Shown here: piece by piece, positions 32,223-40,666 of the stretch
Layout of the letters: the number at the start of each line of letters is the position of its first letter
How positions within the stretch are numbered: position 1 is the stretch's first letter
NCBI GenBank assembly: GCA_903837495.1
Contig: CAILUT010000032.1
Coordinates: forward strand, 1 to 40,762
From: an uncultured Flavobacteriales bacterium
GTDB lineage: Bacteria; Bacteroidota; Bacteroidia; CAIKAF01
Length of the DNA stretch: 40,762 bases
Direction: 5' to 3'
Position numbers and translations under genes: made by a program
Notes under the pieces: generated by a model
Told to the model about the DNA's origin: nothing
What the model saw: the letters and a program-made list of their open reading frames with translations, nothing else
Databases searched by the model: none

Positions 32223-32731
32223 AGTGCCGAATTCCCATAAACGGCTTCTTGACCTGGACAGTCCTAGGTTTGTTGTTGACCGGCTGCAAGGTAAGTTTGT
32301 CGGGCATTTCGATTCCTGAAGCGGCAAATACCGTTTCGGTTGAGAACTTTGAAAACCAAGCGGCCCAAACCAACCCCTCTTTTCCCCAACAAATAACGGA
32401 AGAGGTCAGGCAGCGGTTTTTATCGCAAACCCGATTGCAGGTAATCAATTCGAACGGAGACTTGGGTTTTTCGGGCAGCATAACCCAATATCAAACCCAA
32501 TCTTTGGCCTTGACAGGCAATGAAACCTCGGCTTTGACCCGCCTAAATATATCGGTCAAGGTAAAGTTTGACAACCGCTTGAATCCCGACAAAAGCTTTG
32601 AGAAAACCTTTAGCCGGTTTGCCGATTTCCAAGCCAATCAACCTTTATCGGCGGTAGAATCGGCTTTGCTGCAAGAGATATCTGAGCAGTTGGTTCAGGA
32701 TATTTTCAACGAAGCGTTTTTGGATTGGTAG
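32219..32731 (+). CDS. lptE: LptE-family LPS-assembly lipoprotein
   Basis: 170 residues. The signal ends in LLLTGC, with Cys23 as the lipidation site. The rest (VSLSGISIPEAANTVSVENFENQA, then LTRLNISVKVKFDNRLNPDKSFEKTFSRFADF and a C-terminal helix) follows the LptE family of Bacteroidota, which plugs the LptD outer-membrane translocon for lipopolysaccharide. ATG 32219 is preferred to a farther upstream TTG because it gives a proper lipoprotein signal and is preceded by the TACCTTTG box. It lies downstream of plsC on the same strand. Confidence 0.82.
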   Translation: MKCRIPINGFLTWTVLGLLLTGCKVSLSGISIPEAANTVSVENFENQAAQTNPSFPQQITEEVRQRFLSQTRLQVINSNGDLGFSGSITQYQTQSLALTGNETSALTRLNISVKVKFDNRLNPDKSFEKTFSRFADFQANQPLSAVESALLQEISEQLVQDIFNEAFLDW

Positions 32732-32986
32732 GGGTTGGGCCGTAGAATTGTTGGGCCTGGCAAAAAATGAACATTTAAACGCAAAAAAGCAGGATGCGCT
32801 AAGGGGGGGCATGTTGAGCACCGCGGGGTTTCGCCCTGTGTTTAGATGGGAGTCCTTTGCTGCGCCGGGGCGAAGGGCTTCAAAACGAGGCCGAAAAATT
32901 CCCATTTGGCCTGAAAGGATTGCCTGTAAAGTTGTACCGAATTAGCATTGAAGATCCCCAGGAAAGGTTGGGGCATTGGCTTTTAA

Positions 32987-33190
32987 TTAAGGGCCAAAGG
33001 TCTCCACATCGTTCCCTTCCGCATCTTTTTTCCGGCCCATAGAATTTAAGTCGATGGTATCGGTGCGGCTTTTTGGCTGGGGATTTCCCGCCTGATTTTT
33101 ACGTTGTTCGTACCTTTTGGCCAGCCAAGAAATCAGACGAAAGACCAGATAGGCTATAAACGCCGTTCGAACGATGGCCCAGAATTTCAT
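32987..33190 (-). CDS. DUF4834-like small membrane protein
   Basis: 67 residues. One N-terminal hydrophobic helix (VRTAFIAYLVFRLISWLAKRY) is followed by a charged, disordered tail including PKSRTDTIDLNSMGRKK. Such small single-helix proteins with this tail are recognised in Bacteroidota as DUF4834 (from memory); no function is known. It starts 3 nt after the carB stop codon and is likely co-transcribed with carB. The 255-nt gap on its other side (32732-32986) holds nothing recognisable. Confidence 0.7.
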   Translation of the reverse strand: MKFWAIVRTAFIAYLVFRLISWLAKRYEQRKNQAGNPQPKSRTDTIDLNSMGRKKDAEGNDVETFGP

Positions 33191-33193
33191 TTT

Positions 33194-36004
33194 TTATCGG
33201 CTTAGATATAGGTTTCGTTCCGAATAGATTTTGGTAAAGAATCTATCGCGCAGGTTGTCGATGAAATAAATTGCCTCGCCGGTGCTTTTCATTTCGGGGC
33301 CCAATTCTTTGTTGACGTTCGGGAATTTAGAAAAGGAGAACACCGGAATTTTAATGGCGTAGCCTTCGAGTTTGGGCTCGTAGGTAAAATCGGAAATTCG
33401 ATGGGTACCCAACATCAGTTTGGTTGCCCAATTCACGTAGGGCTGCTGATAGGCTTTGCAAATAAAGGGAACGGTGCGTGAGGCACGGGGGTTGGCTTCA
33501 ATCACATAGACTTGGTCGTCTTTGATGGCGAACTGCACGTTTATCAATCCCTTTACCTGCATGGTTTGGGCTATTTTGATGACGTATTCTTCCATTTTCT
33601 CCATAACAAGCGCTCCCAGGTTGTAGGGTGGCAGAACAGCGTAGGAGTCGCCCGAGTGAATGCCGGCCGGTTCAATGTGTTGCATCATTCCAATGATCAG
33701 CACCTCGTCGCCGTCGCAGAGGGCATCGACTTCTGCCTCAACGGTTCGTTCTAAAAAATGGTCGAGCAGCACTTTGTTTCCTGGGATATCTCGGAACAAT
33801 TCGATCAAGTGCGATTCCATTTCTTCGTCGTTCAGTACGATTTTCATTTTTTGCCCGCCCAGAACATACGACGGGCGCACCAGCAAGGGGAATCCTAGGA
33901 CTTTGGATAGAACTAGGGCCTCATCGACGGTTTCAACGGTTCCGAATTTGGGGTAGGGAATGTCCAAGGATTTCAACAGGTTTGAGAACCTTCCCCGGTC
34001 TTCGGCCCAGTCGAGGGATTCGTAGGTGGTACCGAGGATAGGAATTCCGAATCGGTTTAATTTTTCGGCCAGTTTTAGGGCTGTTTGTCCGCCCAACTGA
34101 ACCACCACACCCAAGGGTTTTTCATGTTCAATAATGTCGTACAGGTGCTCCCAAAAAACGGGTTCAAAATACAGTTTGTCGGCCGTATCGGGGTCGGTTG
34201 AAACCGTTTCGGGATTGCAGTTCACCATAATGGCTTCGAAGCCCATTTCGCGTGTGGCCAGGACACCGTGAACGCAGCAGTAATCAAATTCAATGCCTTG
34301 GCCAATGCGGTTGGGGCCCGAGCCTAAGATGATTACTTTGGGTCGATCGCTCAATACCGACTCGTTTTCCTCGTCGAAGGTAGAATACAGGTAGGGAGTA
34401 AAAGCCTCGAATTCGGCGGCGCAGGTATCCACCTTTTTCCACACCCGTTTTACGCCCAAGGACTTTCGGTAGGCACTGACCTCGCTTTCTAGTCGGCCGG
34501 TTACATGTGCGATTTGCCGGTCGGCGAATCCTTTTTGTTTTAAGATGCGTAGGGTTTGGGCATCGTAGGATTCAAGTTGGGTTTGCTGCATGGATTTTTC
34601 CATGAGGGCAAGTTCTTGAATTTGACTTAAGAACCAGGTGTTTATTTGGGTAGCGCGGTGAACGGTTGAGAGGGGCATTCCGAGCAAAAAAGCGTCATAG
34701 ACATGAAAGATGCGGTTCCAACTTGGGTTTTCAAGGCTGTGAAGAATTTCATCGCGGTTGGTTTTTCCTTTGCCGTCGGCCCCAAGTCCGTTTCGGGAAA
34801 TTTCCAAGCTTTGTGCGGCCTTTTGAATTGCCTCTTGGAAAGAACGTCCAATGCCCATGACCTCGCCCACGGATTTCATTTGCAATCCCAGGCGGGTATC
34901 GGCTCCTTTGAACTTGTCAAAGTTCCATCGGGGAATTTTAACAATCACATAATCGAGGGTGGGTTCAAACAGGGCGGTGGTGCCCGTAATTGGGTTTTTT
35001 AATTCATCTAAGGTGTATCCGATGGCCAATTTAGCGGCAATTCGTGCAATGGGATATCCGGTGGCTTTGCTGGCCAGGGCAGAGGAGCGGCTTACCCGAG
35101 GATTGATTTCGATGGCCATGATATCGCTCGTTTCGGGGTGTGCGGCGAACTGCACGTTGCAGCCTCCCGAAAAATTACCGATGGAGCGCATCATCAAGAT
35201 GGCCATGTTGCGCATGTTTTGGTACACCGTATCGGGCAAGGTCATGGCCGGCGCCACGGTAATGGAATCGCCCGTATGCACACCCATGGGGTCCACGTTT
35301 TCGATGCTGCAAATAATAATCACATTGTCGTTGGCGTCGCGCAGCAATTCAAGTTCAAATTCGCCCCAGCCTGAGATGGATTTTTCAATGAGGACCTCGT
35401 GGATGGGGCTGGCGTGCAATCCCCGGTCTAGCAGGGCTTCAAATTCGGAGCGGTCTTTCACAAAAGCTCCACCGGTTCCGCCCAAGGTAAAAGAGGGGCG
35501 AATAACCAAGGGGAAGCCGATGCGTTGGGCGATGTCTTTGCCTTCGAGCAGCGAATTTGCGGTGGCCGATGGGGCTACAGGAACGCCGATTTGGTGCATC
35601 AATTGCCGAAACTGCTCCCGGTCTTCGGTGCGGTCAATGGCCTCTACATCGACGCCAATTAGGCGAACCCCATGCTTTTCCCAGATGCCGGCATCAAAGC
35701 ACTCCTTGCATAGATTTAGGGCGGTTTGACCGCCCATGGTAGGCAGAACAGCATCGATGTTTTCTTCTTGAAGAATGGCTTCGATGGATTCAGGAGTAAG
35801 AGGTTTCAGGTAAATGCGGTCGGCCATGACCGGGTCGGTCATAATGGTTGCGGGGTTGCTGTTGATCAGCACCACGCGTATGCCTTCTTCGCGCAGGGCG
35901 CGTGCGGCTTGGCTTCCAGAATAGTCGAATTCGCAGGCCTGACCGATCACAATCGGGCCGCTTCCAATAATTAAAACCGAGTGTAAAGAGGAATCCAAAG
36001 GCAT
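33194..36004 (-). CDS. carB: Carbamoyl-phosphate synthase large subunit (without C-terminal regulatory domain)
   Basis: 936 residues. It makes carbamoyl phosphate for pyrimidine and arginine synthesis. Two homologous ATP-grasp halves: the first begins [21 protein letters not shown], the second at about residue 558 with [20 protein letters not shown]. The protein ends at [13 protein letters not shown], matching the end of the second synthetase domain. The usual C-terminal MGS-like domain of about 135 residues, which binds UMP and ornithine in enterobacterial CarB, is absent. Feedback control must therefore act elsewhere or not at all. TACCTTTG is 17 nt upstream of the ATG. The glutaminase subunit carA is not here. 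Confidence 0.95.
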   Translation of the reverse strand: MPLDSSLHSVLIIGSGPIVIGQACEFDYSGSQAARALREEGIRVVLINSNPATIMTDPVMADRIYLKPLTPESIEAILQEENIDAVLPTMGGQTALNLCKECFDAGIWEKHGVRLIGVDVEAIDRTEDREQFRQLMHQIGVPVAPSATANSLLEGKDIAQRIGFPLVIRPSFTLGGTGGAFVKDRSEFEALLDRGLHASPIHEVLIEKSISGWGEFELELLRDANDNVIIICSIENVDPMGVHTGDSITVAPAMTLPDTVYQNMRNMAILMMRSIGNFSGGCNVQFAAHPETSDIMAIEINPRVSRSSALASKATGYPIARIAAKLAIGYTLDELKNPITGTTALFEPTLDYVIVKIPRWNFDKFKGADTRLGLQMKSVGEVMGIGRSFQEAIQKAAQSLEISRNGLGADGKGKTNRDEILHSLENPSWNRIFHVYDAFLLGMPLSTVHRATQINTWFLSQIQELALMEKSMQQTQLESYDAQTLRILKQKGFADRQIAHVTGRLESEVSAYRKSLGVKRVWKKVDTCAAEFEAFTPYLYSTFDEENESVLSDRPKVIILGSGPNRIGQGIEFDYCCVHGVLATREMGFEAIMVNCNPETVSTDPDTADKLYFEPVFWEHLYDIIEHEKPLGVVVQLGGQTALKLAEKLNRFGIPILGTTYESLDWAEDRGRFSNLLKSLDIPYPKFGTVETVDEALVLSKVLGFPLLVRPSYVLGGQKMKIVLNDEEMESHLIELFRDIPGNKVLLDHFLERTVEAEVDALCDGDEVLIIGMMQHIEPAGIHSGDSYAVLPPYNLGALVMEKMEEYVIKIAQTMQVKGLINVQFAIKDDQVYVIEANPRASRTVPFICKAYQQPYVNWATKLMLGTHRISDFTYEPKLEGYAIKIPVFSFSKFPNVNKELGPEMKSTGEAIYFIDNLRDRFFTKIYSERNLYLSR

Positions 36005-36021
36005 AGCTCGCTTTTGGATTT

Positions 36022-36029
36022 CAAAGGTA
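36022..36029 (-). promoter_or_regulatory. -7 promoter box TACCTTTG of carB
   Basis: Minus-strand TACCTTTG ending 17 nt before the carB ATG (36004), consistent with a short 5' leader of about 10 nt. Confidence 0.45.
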
Positions 36030-36130
36030 AGAAACTTTCCTGAGCTGGGAGTTGGGTTGGGGTGTTAAAGGGCGGGGGCTTTTCTTTGAACATGGATTTC
36101 AACCATATAATGAACCCTTTGGCTTGCTGG

Positions 36131-36287
36131 CCGCCCGCGGCAGGGATTGACGAGGCTTGCCCGCAAGGGACGAAACGGATGCCAGCCCTGGCGCGGCAGA
36201 GCGACGTGAGGAGCTACTGCCGGGCATGGGCTGGCCCGTTTTCGGACCGCGGACAAGCCCGGAAAGCCCGGCTGCCGCCCAAAAAAA
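36131..36287 (-). repeat. Structured intergenic repeat, copy 7 (minus orientation, divergent)
   Basis: Begins 4 nt after the stop codon of the minus-strand barrel gene (T-tract is the complement of 36281-36287). It is the most diverged copy but retains the fold: the second stem is GGCTTGTCCGC with GCGGGCAAGCC, and the third is CGAAAACGGGCCAGCCC with GGGCTGGCATCCGTTTCG (one small bulge). In the inner stem GGCAGTAGC pairs with GCTCTGCC. Sequence differs, pairing is kept. Confidence 0.85.
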
Positions 36288-36291
36288 GGAA

Positions 36292-37395
36292 TTAAGGACT
36301 GACCAAATTGAAGGTAACCTGCACGAACCACGTGTGGGCCAACGTGTTTTCAAGCACGTACTTTTGGTCGCCAAAGAAGCCGCGGAAAAATTCGGTGTTG
36401 TTGGGGCCAAAACTATCTACCTCAAAGGCATAATTGTAGCGCAAACCCGCTTGTATTCCAATCCAATAGAATTTCGACAAGGAGCGTTGATATTCCAAGC
36501 GCAAACGCAGTTCGCTGCGGCGCAATTCCAAGTTGGGACTGGTCACCGAAATGTCGGAATCTGCATTTTCTAGCCTGTAGCTTTGGCCTTCAAGCTCAAA
36601 ACCTACCGTAGCCAAACTGCGGGAGCTAAAGGTTCGGCGCAGGCTGCCGCGTGCTGGCAGCAGGCATTCAACACCCCATTTTCCGCTGGCCGAGGTCCAA
36701 TTGAGCAGCACCACCGGCACGTAGTTTAACTCGCCCACCCGATAGGTGCGGCTAATGCCGGCTCCCCACATAAACCGGTCGCTGACCTTACGGCCATACA
36801 TCAAAGCTCCTGAATAGCGCAGGTTGCCAAAGGAGGGCAATCGTTTCCATCCAAAATCGCCGCTGGCATCGGCAGATGCCTGAATCAACAGAAAATTCTT
36901 TTCGTCGAAGGGTTTAAACAAGGTAAATCCCAAGCCAGCCGAGCGCAGGCCGTTTCGCGACAGCCACTGTTGCAAGGGATTGGTTAGGGAACCTGCATTT
37001 TCAAACAGATAATACTGGTCTTGGTAGTTGAGGTTCATTTGCCAAATGAGGTTGTTCCGAGAAATCAGCGGAATGTTGGCCTGAAAGCGCAGGCCATGGG
37101 AAAGGCCAATGCGGGAGGCGGCGGTGTCGGTCGACAGGGAAGTATGGGCAGGATCAACCGCAGCGGGGGTGCTTAGGCTTGCCCCGCCAACGGCTTCGTA
37201 GCCAATGCTGATTAGGCGGGCAGGACTTAGATTGAGCACCTTTGAGGTGCAAAACCGCTTGGCGCCCTTGTCGGCAAAATCCAGATTGCCGTACATGTCC
37301 CAATCTTCGTCGGCCGTAGTGCTGTCGGTTTGAGAGAACCCAAGCAAAGGCAAAAGGAGCAGTGCTCCGAGCAACAATCGATTCAGCATGGGCAT
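36292..37395 (-). CDS. Outer-membrane beta-barrel protein, DUF6268-like
   Basis: 367 residues with a signal peptide (LLLGALLLLPLLGFSQ). From about residue 95 it shows alternating amphipathic strands ending in aromatic residues (GLRFQANIPLISRNNLIWQMNLNYQDQYYLF, GLGFTLFKPFDEKNFLLIQASADASG, RLEYQRSLSKFYWIGIQAGLRYNY), with a terminal strand TWFVQVTFNLVSP. This is typical of a Bacteroidota outer-membrane barrel such as the DUF6268 family. The function is unknown. Its ATG overlaps the stop of the DUF2147 gene by one base (TAATG); an internal ATG two codons later is an alternative. Confidence 0.7.
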   Translation of the reverse strand: MPMLNRLLLGALLLLPLLGFSQTDSTTADEDWDMYGNLDFADKGAKRFCTSKVLNLSPARLISIGYEAVGGASLSTPAAVDPAHTSLSTDTAASRIGLSHGLRFQANIPLISRNNLIWQMNLNYQDQYYLFENAGSLTNPLQQWLSRNGLRSAGLGFTLFKPFDEKNFLLIQASADASGDFGWKRLPSFGNLRYSGALMYGRKVSDRFMWGAGISRTYRVGELNYVPVVLLNWTSASGKWGVECLLPARGSLRRTFSSRSLATVGFELEGQSYRLENADSDISVTSPNLELRRSELRLRLEYQRSLSKFYWIGIQAGLRYNYAFEVDSFGPNNTEFFRGFFGDQKYVLENTLAHTWFVQVTFNLVSP

Positions 37396-37856
37396 TATTT
37401 AGCGGGGATTTGAAGGCGCTTCCACACATCGGTGCGTCCAAAAGTAGAAATGCCAATGTACCCACGAATGTCAAGGGTATTGGGGTCTTTCATGGTTATG
37501 GTGCAGCTGTAGGTGCTTCCGTTTTCTGGGTCGTAAATGCTGCCTTCGGCCCAAGCGTTGTTTCCTGAATAGGTAAAATCTTTCAGCAAACGGTACCCTT
37601 TTAATGGCACGGAGCGCAGGGCCTCGTCGGGATTGTTTTTATCGGTTTTAGGCTGCTGAGATTTGGGGTCTAAGGGCTCCCGAAGCCAAACGATTTTGCC
37701 GTAGTATTTGGGGCCAATTTTTTCAATTTTGACTCGGGCTTTGCCGTTGCTGGGTTCCCAAACACCGAGCAGGCGATCGGCGTCGGCTTGAGCCGAAAGG
37801 CCAAGGTTGAGCGAAAAGAACAGGAGGGCAAGTGTAGATTTCAAGAACAGATTCAT
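37395..37856 (-). CDS. DUF2147 family secreted protein
   Basis: 153 residues. Signal peptide MNLFLKSTLALLFFSLNLGLSAQA, then LLGVWEPSNGKARVKIEKIGPKYYGKIVWL, GSIYDPENGSTYSCTITMKDPNTLDIRGYIGISTFGRTDVWKR. This is the DUF2147 calycin-like pattern (single beta-barrel of about 130 residues). In Bacteroidota it is common near envelope genes, and the ligand is not known. It overlaps the downstream barrel gene by one base and starts 11 nt after the lipoprotein gene, so the three form one operon. Confidence 0.88.
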   Translation of the reverse strand: MNLFLKSTLALLFFSLNLGLSAQADADRLLGVWEPSNGKARVKIEKIGPKYYGKIVWLREPLDPKSQQPKTDKNNPDEALRSVPLKGYRLLKDFTYSGNNAWAEGSIYDPENGSTYSCTITMKDPNTLDIRGYIGISTFGRTDVWKRLQIPAK

Positions 37857-37867
37857 GGGGTTTAGGT

Positions 37868-38371
37868 TTAATAGGTGATTTCAAAGACAAGGTTTCCGAG
37901 CAGGGTTAGGGTTTCTTCATGGTCGGCCTTAAGGTCGGCATCCAGAACCAAGTAAAAGGTACCTTCGCTAAAAAAAGCTTTCAGGTCTGATTCGGCTGAA
38001 ACGCCAAGTTTGGCTTGGCCGGTATTGGCTGGCAGGGGGTTGAGCACGGCAGCGGTTAGGGATTCGCTGGCGTTGCCCATGAGGGCTAGGGAGAAGCTGC
38101 GGAACAAATCCAGAGATTGCCCGGGAGCGGGGCTAATCACTGCCGAGCGCAAACGAACCGAGGCGATGCGTTCTTTGGAAAATCCGGCAGAATCGGCCAG
38201 CAGGCTTGGGTCAATCGTATGGCTCAAGGTAAAGGTATTGGCACCTTCAAAATAGGGCCCGGCCGATTCGAAGACCACGTCGCTTAGGGTGTAGCTGCTT
38301 GTTTTTGAGGAGGTATTGCAGCCCATCGTCAAAAATAGGGCGGCGGAGAGAAAAAGGGCGAGTTGTTTCAT
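37868..38371 (-). CDS. Small lipoprotein of unknown function
   Basis: 167 residues. The signal MKQLALFLSAALFLTMGC has its lipidation site at Cys18. The mature part is beta-rich (YTLSDVVFESAGPYFEGANTFTLSHTIDPSL, IASVRLRSAVISPAPG) with no recognised domain. It reads like a cell-surface or periplasmic beta-sandwich lipoprotein. First gene of a three-gene envelope operon. TATCTTTC lies 4 nt before its ATG. Confidence 0.65.
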   Translation of the reverse strand: MKQLALFLSAALFLTMGCNTSSKTSSYTLSDVVFESAGPYFEGANTFTLSHTIDPSLLADSAGFSKERIASVRLRSAVISPAPGQSLDLFRSFSLALMGNASESLTAAVLNPLPANTGQAKLGVSAESDLKAFFSEGTFYLVLDADLKADHEETLTLLGNLVFEITY

Positions 38372-38375
38372 TGGG

Positions 38376-38383
38376 GAAAGATA
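38376..38383 (-). promoter_or_regulatory. -7 promoter-like box TATCTTTC
   Basis: Minus-strand TATCTTTC, 4 nt before the lipoprotein ATG (38371). It differs from TAnnTTTG only at the last base and fits the near-leaderless pattern. Confidence 0.4.
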
Positions 38384-38617
38384 AAAATTAGTTTAGACCT
38401 TCCGCTTTGAGGGCTCATTTTTTTAGCCTTCTGCAATGCTTAGTACAAGGAGTGGTTCGGCGATTGTGCGTGTTTAAATGCAACTCATGTCATTTGCCGC
38501 AAAAGCCTGAACTTCAATACAATAGAATCATAGTTTAGATTTGGGTATAAATTGGGTGTAATAAAATCTATGCCATCTCTACCTGATTATTGACCTCTAA
38601 ATTTCAATTTTAAGGGT

Positions 38618-38878
38618 TTGGCGACTCGTGGGCAAAAATACTGCGAACGCAGTTTGCAAGTGGTGTTAAAGCAAGCCCTGCAAAAGGTTGGCAACCCAAA
38701 ACAGGCTCGGCCGCATTGGTCGCGGCGCAGCTATGCTATCCGTCTATTTGGATCGGGAACAGACCTTAGGTACATTCAGGACCTGTTAGGGCATAGCAGC
38801 AGCAAAACCACCGAGATATACACCCATTTAAGTACCAAAAACCTGCAACAAATCCGTTCGCCCTTTGACGATTTGTAA
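38618..38878 (+). pseudogene. Tyrosine-recombinase (integrase) C-terminal fragment
   Basis: 86 residues representing only the catalytic C-terminal part. From about residue 5 it reads GQKYCERSLQVVLKQALQKVGN, then HWSRRSYAIRL (box II, His33 and Arg36 retained, the following His replaced by Arg), TDLRYIQDLLGHSSSKTTEIYTH (His59 and the nucleophile Tyr68 retained) and the tail IRSPFDDL. The N-terminal DNA-binding domain and box I are missing, and the 246 nt upstream (38372-38617) has no credible remainder, so the gene is a relic. The C-terminal tail recalls the SPLD-type tails of integron integrases. It points toward the att-like site and cassette 10 nt after its stop. Confidence 0.85.
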
Positions 38879-38887
38879 AATATCTAT

Positions 38888-38970
38888 ACTTTAGATAGCG
38901 GGAAATAAAACTTCGCCTATACATCCAAATCTGCGAATTGGGGAAGTTTTATAGCGCCTATAAATGAGTT
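38888..38970 (+). mobile_element. att-like palindromic recombination site B
   Basis: 83 nt beginning 9 nt after the integrase stop. Imperfect palindrome: AAAACTTC pairs with GAAGTTTT, and inside it CCAAATC pairs with GAATTGG around a small loop; outer arms are weaker. It ends ATAAATGAGTT. The last GTT (38968-38970) plus AGCG forms GTTAGCG, complementary to the CGCTAAC of the attC at the far end of the cassette. The whole site matches 12231-12310, and the two diverge next to the GTT. Confidence 0.7.
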
Positions 38971-39059
38971 AGCGTTCATTGGAAAAACAGAAACGACACA
39001 GAAAAACAGAAATAAAACGATAAATAAAAACGGGTATTCACAATTAAAAACAAAACAAC

Positions 39060-39548
39060 ATGACAAAAAACAAATCAAGACCCTTTGCAATGTTGCTGGC
39101 AGGACTGCTATGGGGTAGCTTGGCTCAAGCTCAAGAGTCTGCCAATTCCTCAGGTGGTAATGCCTCTGGAAGCGGTGGAACAGTTGCTTACAGTATTGGG
39201 CAGGTATTTTACACCTCCAATTCAGGAAGTAGTGGAACTGTTGACCAAGGCGTTCAACATGCTTACGAAATTTATTCTGTTGGTATTAATGAAACAAATC
39301 TAAACATTTCACTCACTGCTTTTCCAAATCCGACAACGGAAAATTTAACCTTGCAGATAAGTGACTTCATCAACGAGAAGTTATTCTATCAGCTTTATGA
39401 TTTGCAAGGTAAACTGTTAACCAGTGGTCAAGTAACAGCAAAGCAAACACAGATAAACACATCAAGTTTGCCCTCTGCAACTTACTTTATCAATGTTGTA
39501 AACCAAGAAAATATAAAAGTTCAATCATTTAAAATCATCAAAAACTAA
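39060..39548 (+). CDS. Secreted protein with type IX secretion C-terminal sorting domain
   Basis: 162 residues. Signal peptide (PFAMLLAGLLWGSLAQAQ) and a Gly/Ser-rich segment (SSGGNASGSGGTVAYSIGQVFYTSNSGSSGTVDQGVQHAYEI) that resembles the short repeats often placed before sorting domains. The T9SS type A C-terminal sorting domain follows, at about 83-162: LTAFPNPTTENLTLQIS, LYDLQGKLL, INTSSLPSATYFINVV and KIIKN. It is presumably exported and attached at the cell surface by T9SS. It is the first gene of the cassette. The second gene follows after 6 nt. Confidence 0.85.
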   Translation: MTKNKSRPFAMLLAGLLWGSLAQAQESANSSGGNASGSGGTVAYSIGQVFYTSNSGSSGTVDQGVQHAYEIYSVGINETNLNISLTAFPNPTTENLTLQISDFINEKLFYQLYDLQGKLLTSGQVTAKQTQINTSSLPSATYFINVVNQENIKVQSFKIIKN

Positions 39549-39554
39549 AAAATC

Positions 39555-40469
39555 ATGAAAAAAATAATTACAATCTGTGCAGCAATTTTAATTACTGCAA
39601 GTGTGTTTGCTCAAGCACCAAACAAAATGAGCTATCAAGCAGTAATTCGTAATACTTCAAACGCTCTAGTAACAAGCTCTGCTGTTGGTATGCAAATTAG
39701 TATTTTACAAGGTTCATCAACCGGAACTCCTGTATATGTAGAAACGCAAACACCAACTACAAATGCCAATGGGTTAGCAAGTATAGAAATTGGCGGTGGA
39801 ACAGTTGTGTCAGGTAACTTCGCTACTATTGACTGGGCAAACGGCCCTTATTTTGTAAAAACTGAAACTGACCCAACTGGTGGTACAAGCTATTCCATTA
39901 CAAGCACCAGCCAGTTGTTGAGTGTTCCTTATGCTTTGTATGCTGCAAATGCGGGCAACGCCAGTGGCAGTGGTAATTTTACCCACTACATAGGTGAAGC
40001 ATTTGGCGGTGGCGTAATTTTTCATTTATGGAAAGATGCACAAGGAGTAGAGCACGGTTTGATAGTAGATAAAACAGATTTGAGCACAAGCCAAATTTGG
40101 AGTAATGTTTCTACCCTAATTGGTGTTTCTGCACAGAGTAGTTGGGATGGCTTAGGTAATAGTAATGCTATTATTAGCCAAGTAGGCCATACCAATAGTG
40201 CCGCGGGACTTTGTATTAATTCAACAAATAATGGGCAGACTGATTGGTATTTACCGTCACAAAACGAACTAAGTATATTATGGAATAATTTATTAACTGT
40301 AAATAGGTCATTAATTATTAATAGTGGCTCTGAAGTAGGAAACTTTGGATATTGGTCATCTACTGAGGATTTATCTAATATGGTGGGTCGAACATATTTT
40401 GGTGCAGGATCAACTTACGGTAATAATAAAAACGATTTATTTCGAGTTAGAGCAATCAGAGCTTTCTAA
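39555..40469 (+). CDS. Secreted protein with Fib_succ_major/DUF1566-like C-terminal domain
   Basis: 304 residues. A signal peptide (MKKIITICAAILITASVFAQ) is followed by a beta-rich N-terminal region (MSYQAVIRNTSNALVTSSAVGMQISILQG..., conserved in many Bacteroidota surface proteins) up to about residue 130. The C-terminal part begins IGEAFGGGVIFHLW and has the hallmarks of the Fib_succ_major / DUF1566 (Lcl-like) fold: GQTDWYLPSQNELSILW, GYWSSTE and a final FRVRAIRAF. Probably exposed on the surface; ligand unknown. It lies directly before the attC. Codon use is A/T-rich compared with the chromosomal genes. Confidence 0.82.
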   Translation: MKKIITICAAILITASVFAQAPNKMSYQAVIRNTSNALVTSSAVGMQISILQGSSTGTPVYVETQTPTTNANGLASIEIGGGTVVSGNFATIDWANGPYFVKTETDPTGGTSYSITSTSQLLSVPYALYAANAGNASGSGNFTHYIGEAFGGGVIFHLWKDAQGVEHGLIVDKTDLSTSQIWSNVSTLIGVSAQSSWDGLGNSNAIISQVGHTNSAAGLCINSTNNGQTDWYLPSQNELSILWNNLLTVNRSLIINSGSEVGNFGYWSSTEDLSNMVGRTYFGAGSTYGNNKNDLFRVRAIRAF

Positions 40470-40495
40470 ATGAAAGTAATAAACCTCAAAAAAAA

Positions 40496-40635
40496 CCAAC
40501 GAAACGCTAACAGCAGCTAAAAGAAATTGGCTGCAATCTGTACCGCTGAAACATTTGTGGTAAAAGAAAAATTCTTCTCCGCAAAAGCATCTCGGTTAAA
40601 ACCCGCCAACTTCTTTTAGCCGCAAAACGTTAAGG
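40496..40635 (+). mobile_element. attC recombination site of the cassette
   Basis: R'' CGCTAAC (40505-40511) and R' GTTAAGG (40629-40635) bound a 131-nt site. The inner stem GCTAAAAGAAATTGGC (40516-40531) pairs with GCCAACTTCTTTTAGC (40605-40620) at 15 of 16 positions. The outer extension 40496-40504 is complementary to the cassette start. Size and single-strand hairpin with AAC/GTT ends fit known attC sites. The seven-base boxes do not fully match the RYYYAAC/GTTRRRY consensus; only AAC and GTT are strict. Confidence 0.75.
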
Positions 40636-40666
40636 GCAAGCTAATTTGACTCCGATAATTTATTGC

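Larger units (their letters stand above)
38969..40629 (+). mobile_element. Integron-like gene cassette
   Basis: From the T after G38968 to G40629, about 1.66 kb. The first bases, read with the preceding G as GTTAGCGTTCATTGG, are the reverse complement (one mismatch, one 1-nt gap) of CCAACGAAACGCTAAC at 40496-40511 on the R'' side of the attC. This is the expected result of circular cassette excision and G^TT integration. It carries two genes 6 nt apart. Visibly A/T-richer than the surrounding chromosome. Confidence 0.7.

Noticed and set aside
32732-32986. Gene or RNA between lptE and the DUF4834 gene
   Set aside because: Short plus-strand frames here have no start signal, motif or stable fold that I could identify.
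38888-38970. The att-like site as a transcription terminator of the integrase
   Set aside because: The stem is interrupted and not followed by a U-tract. Its second copy ends similarity next to GTT, and the GTT fits the cassette boundary better.
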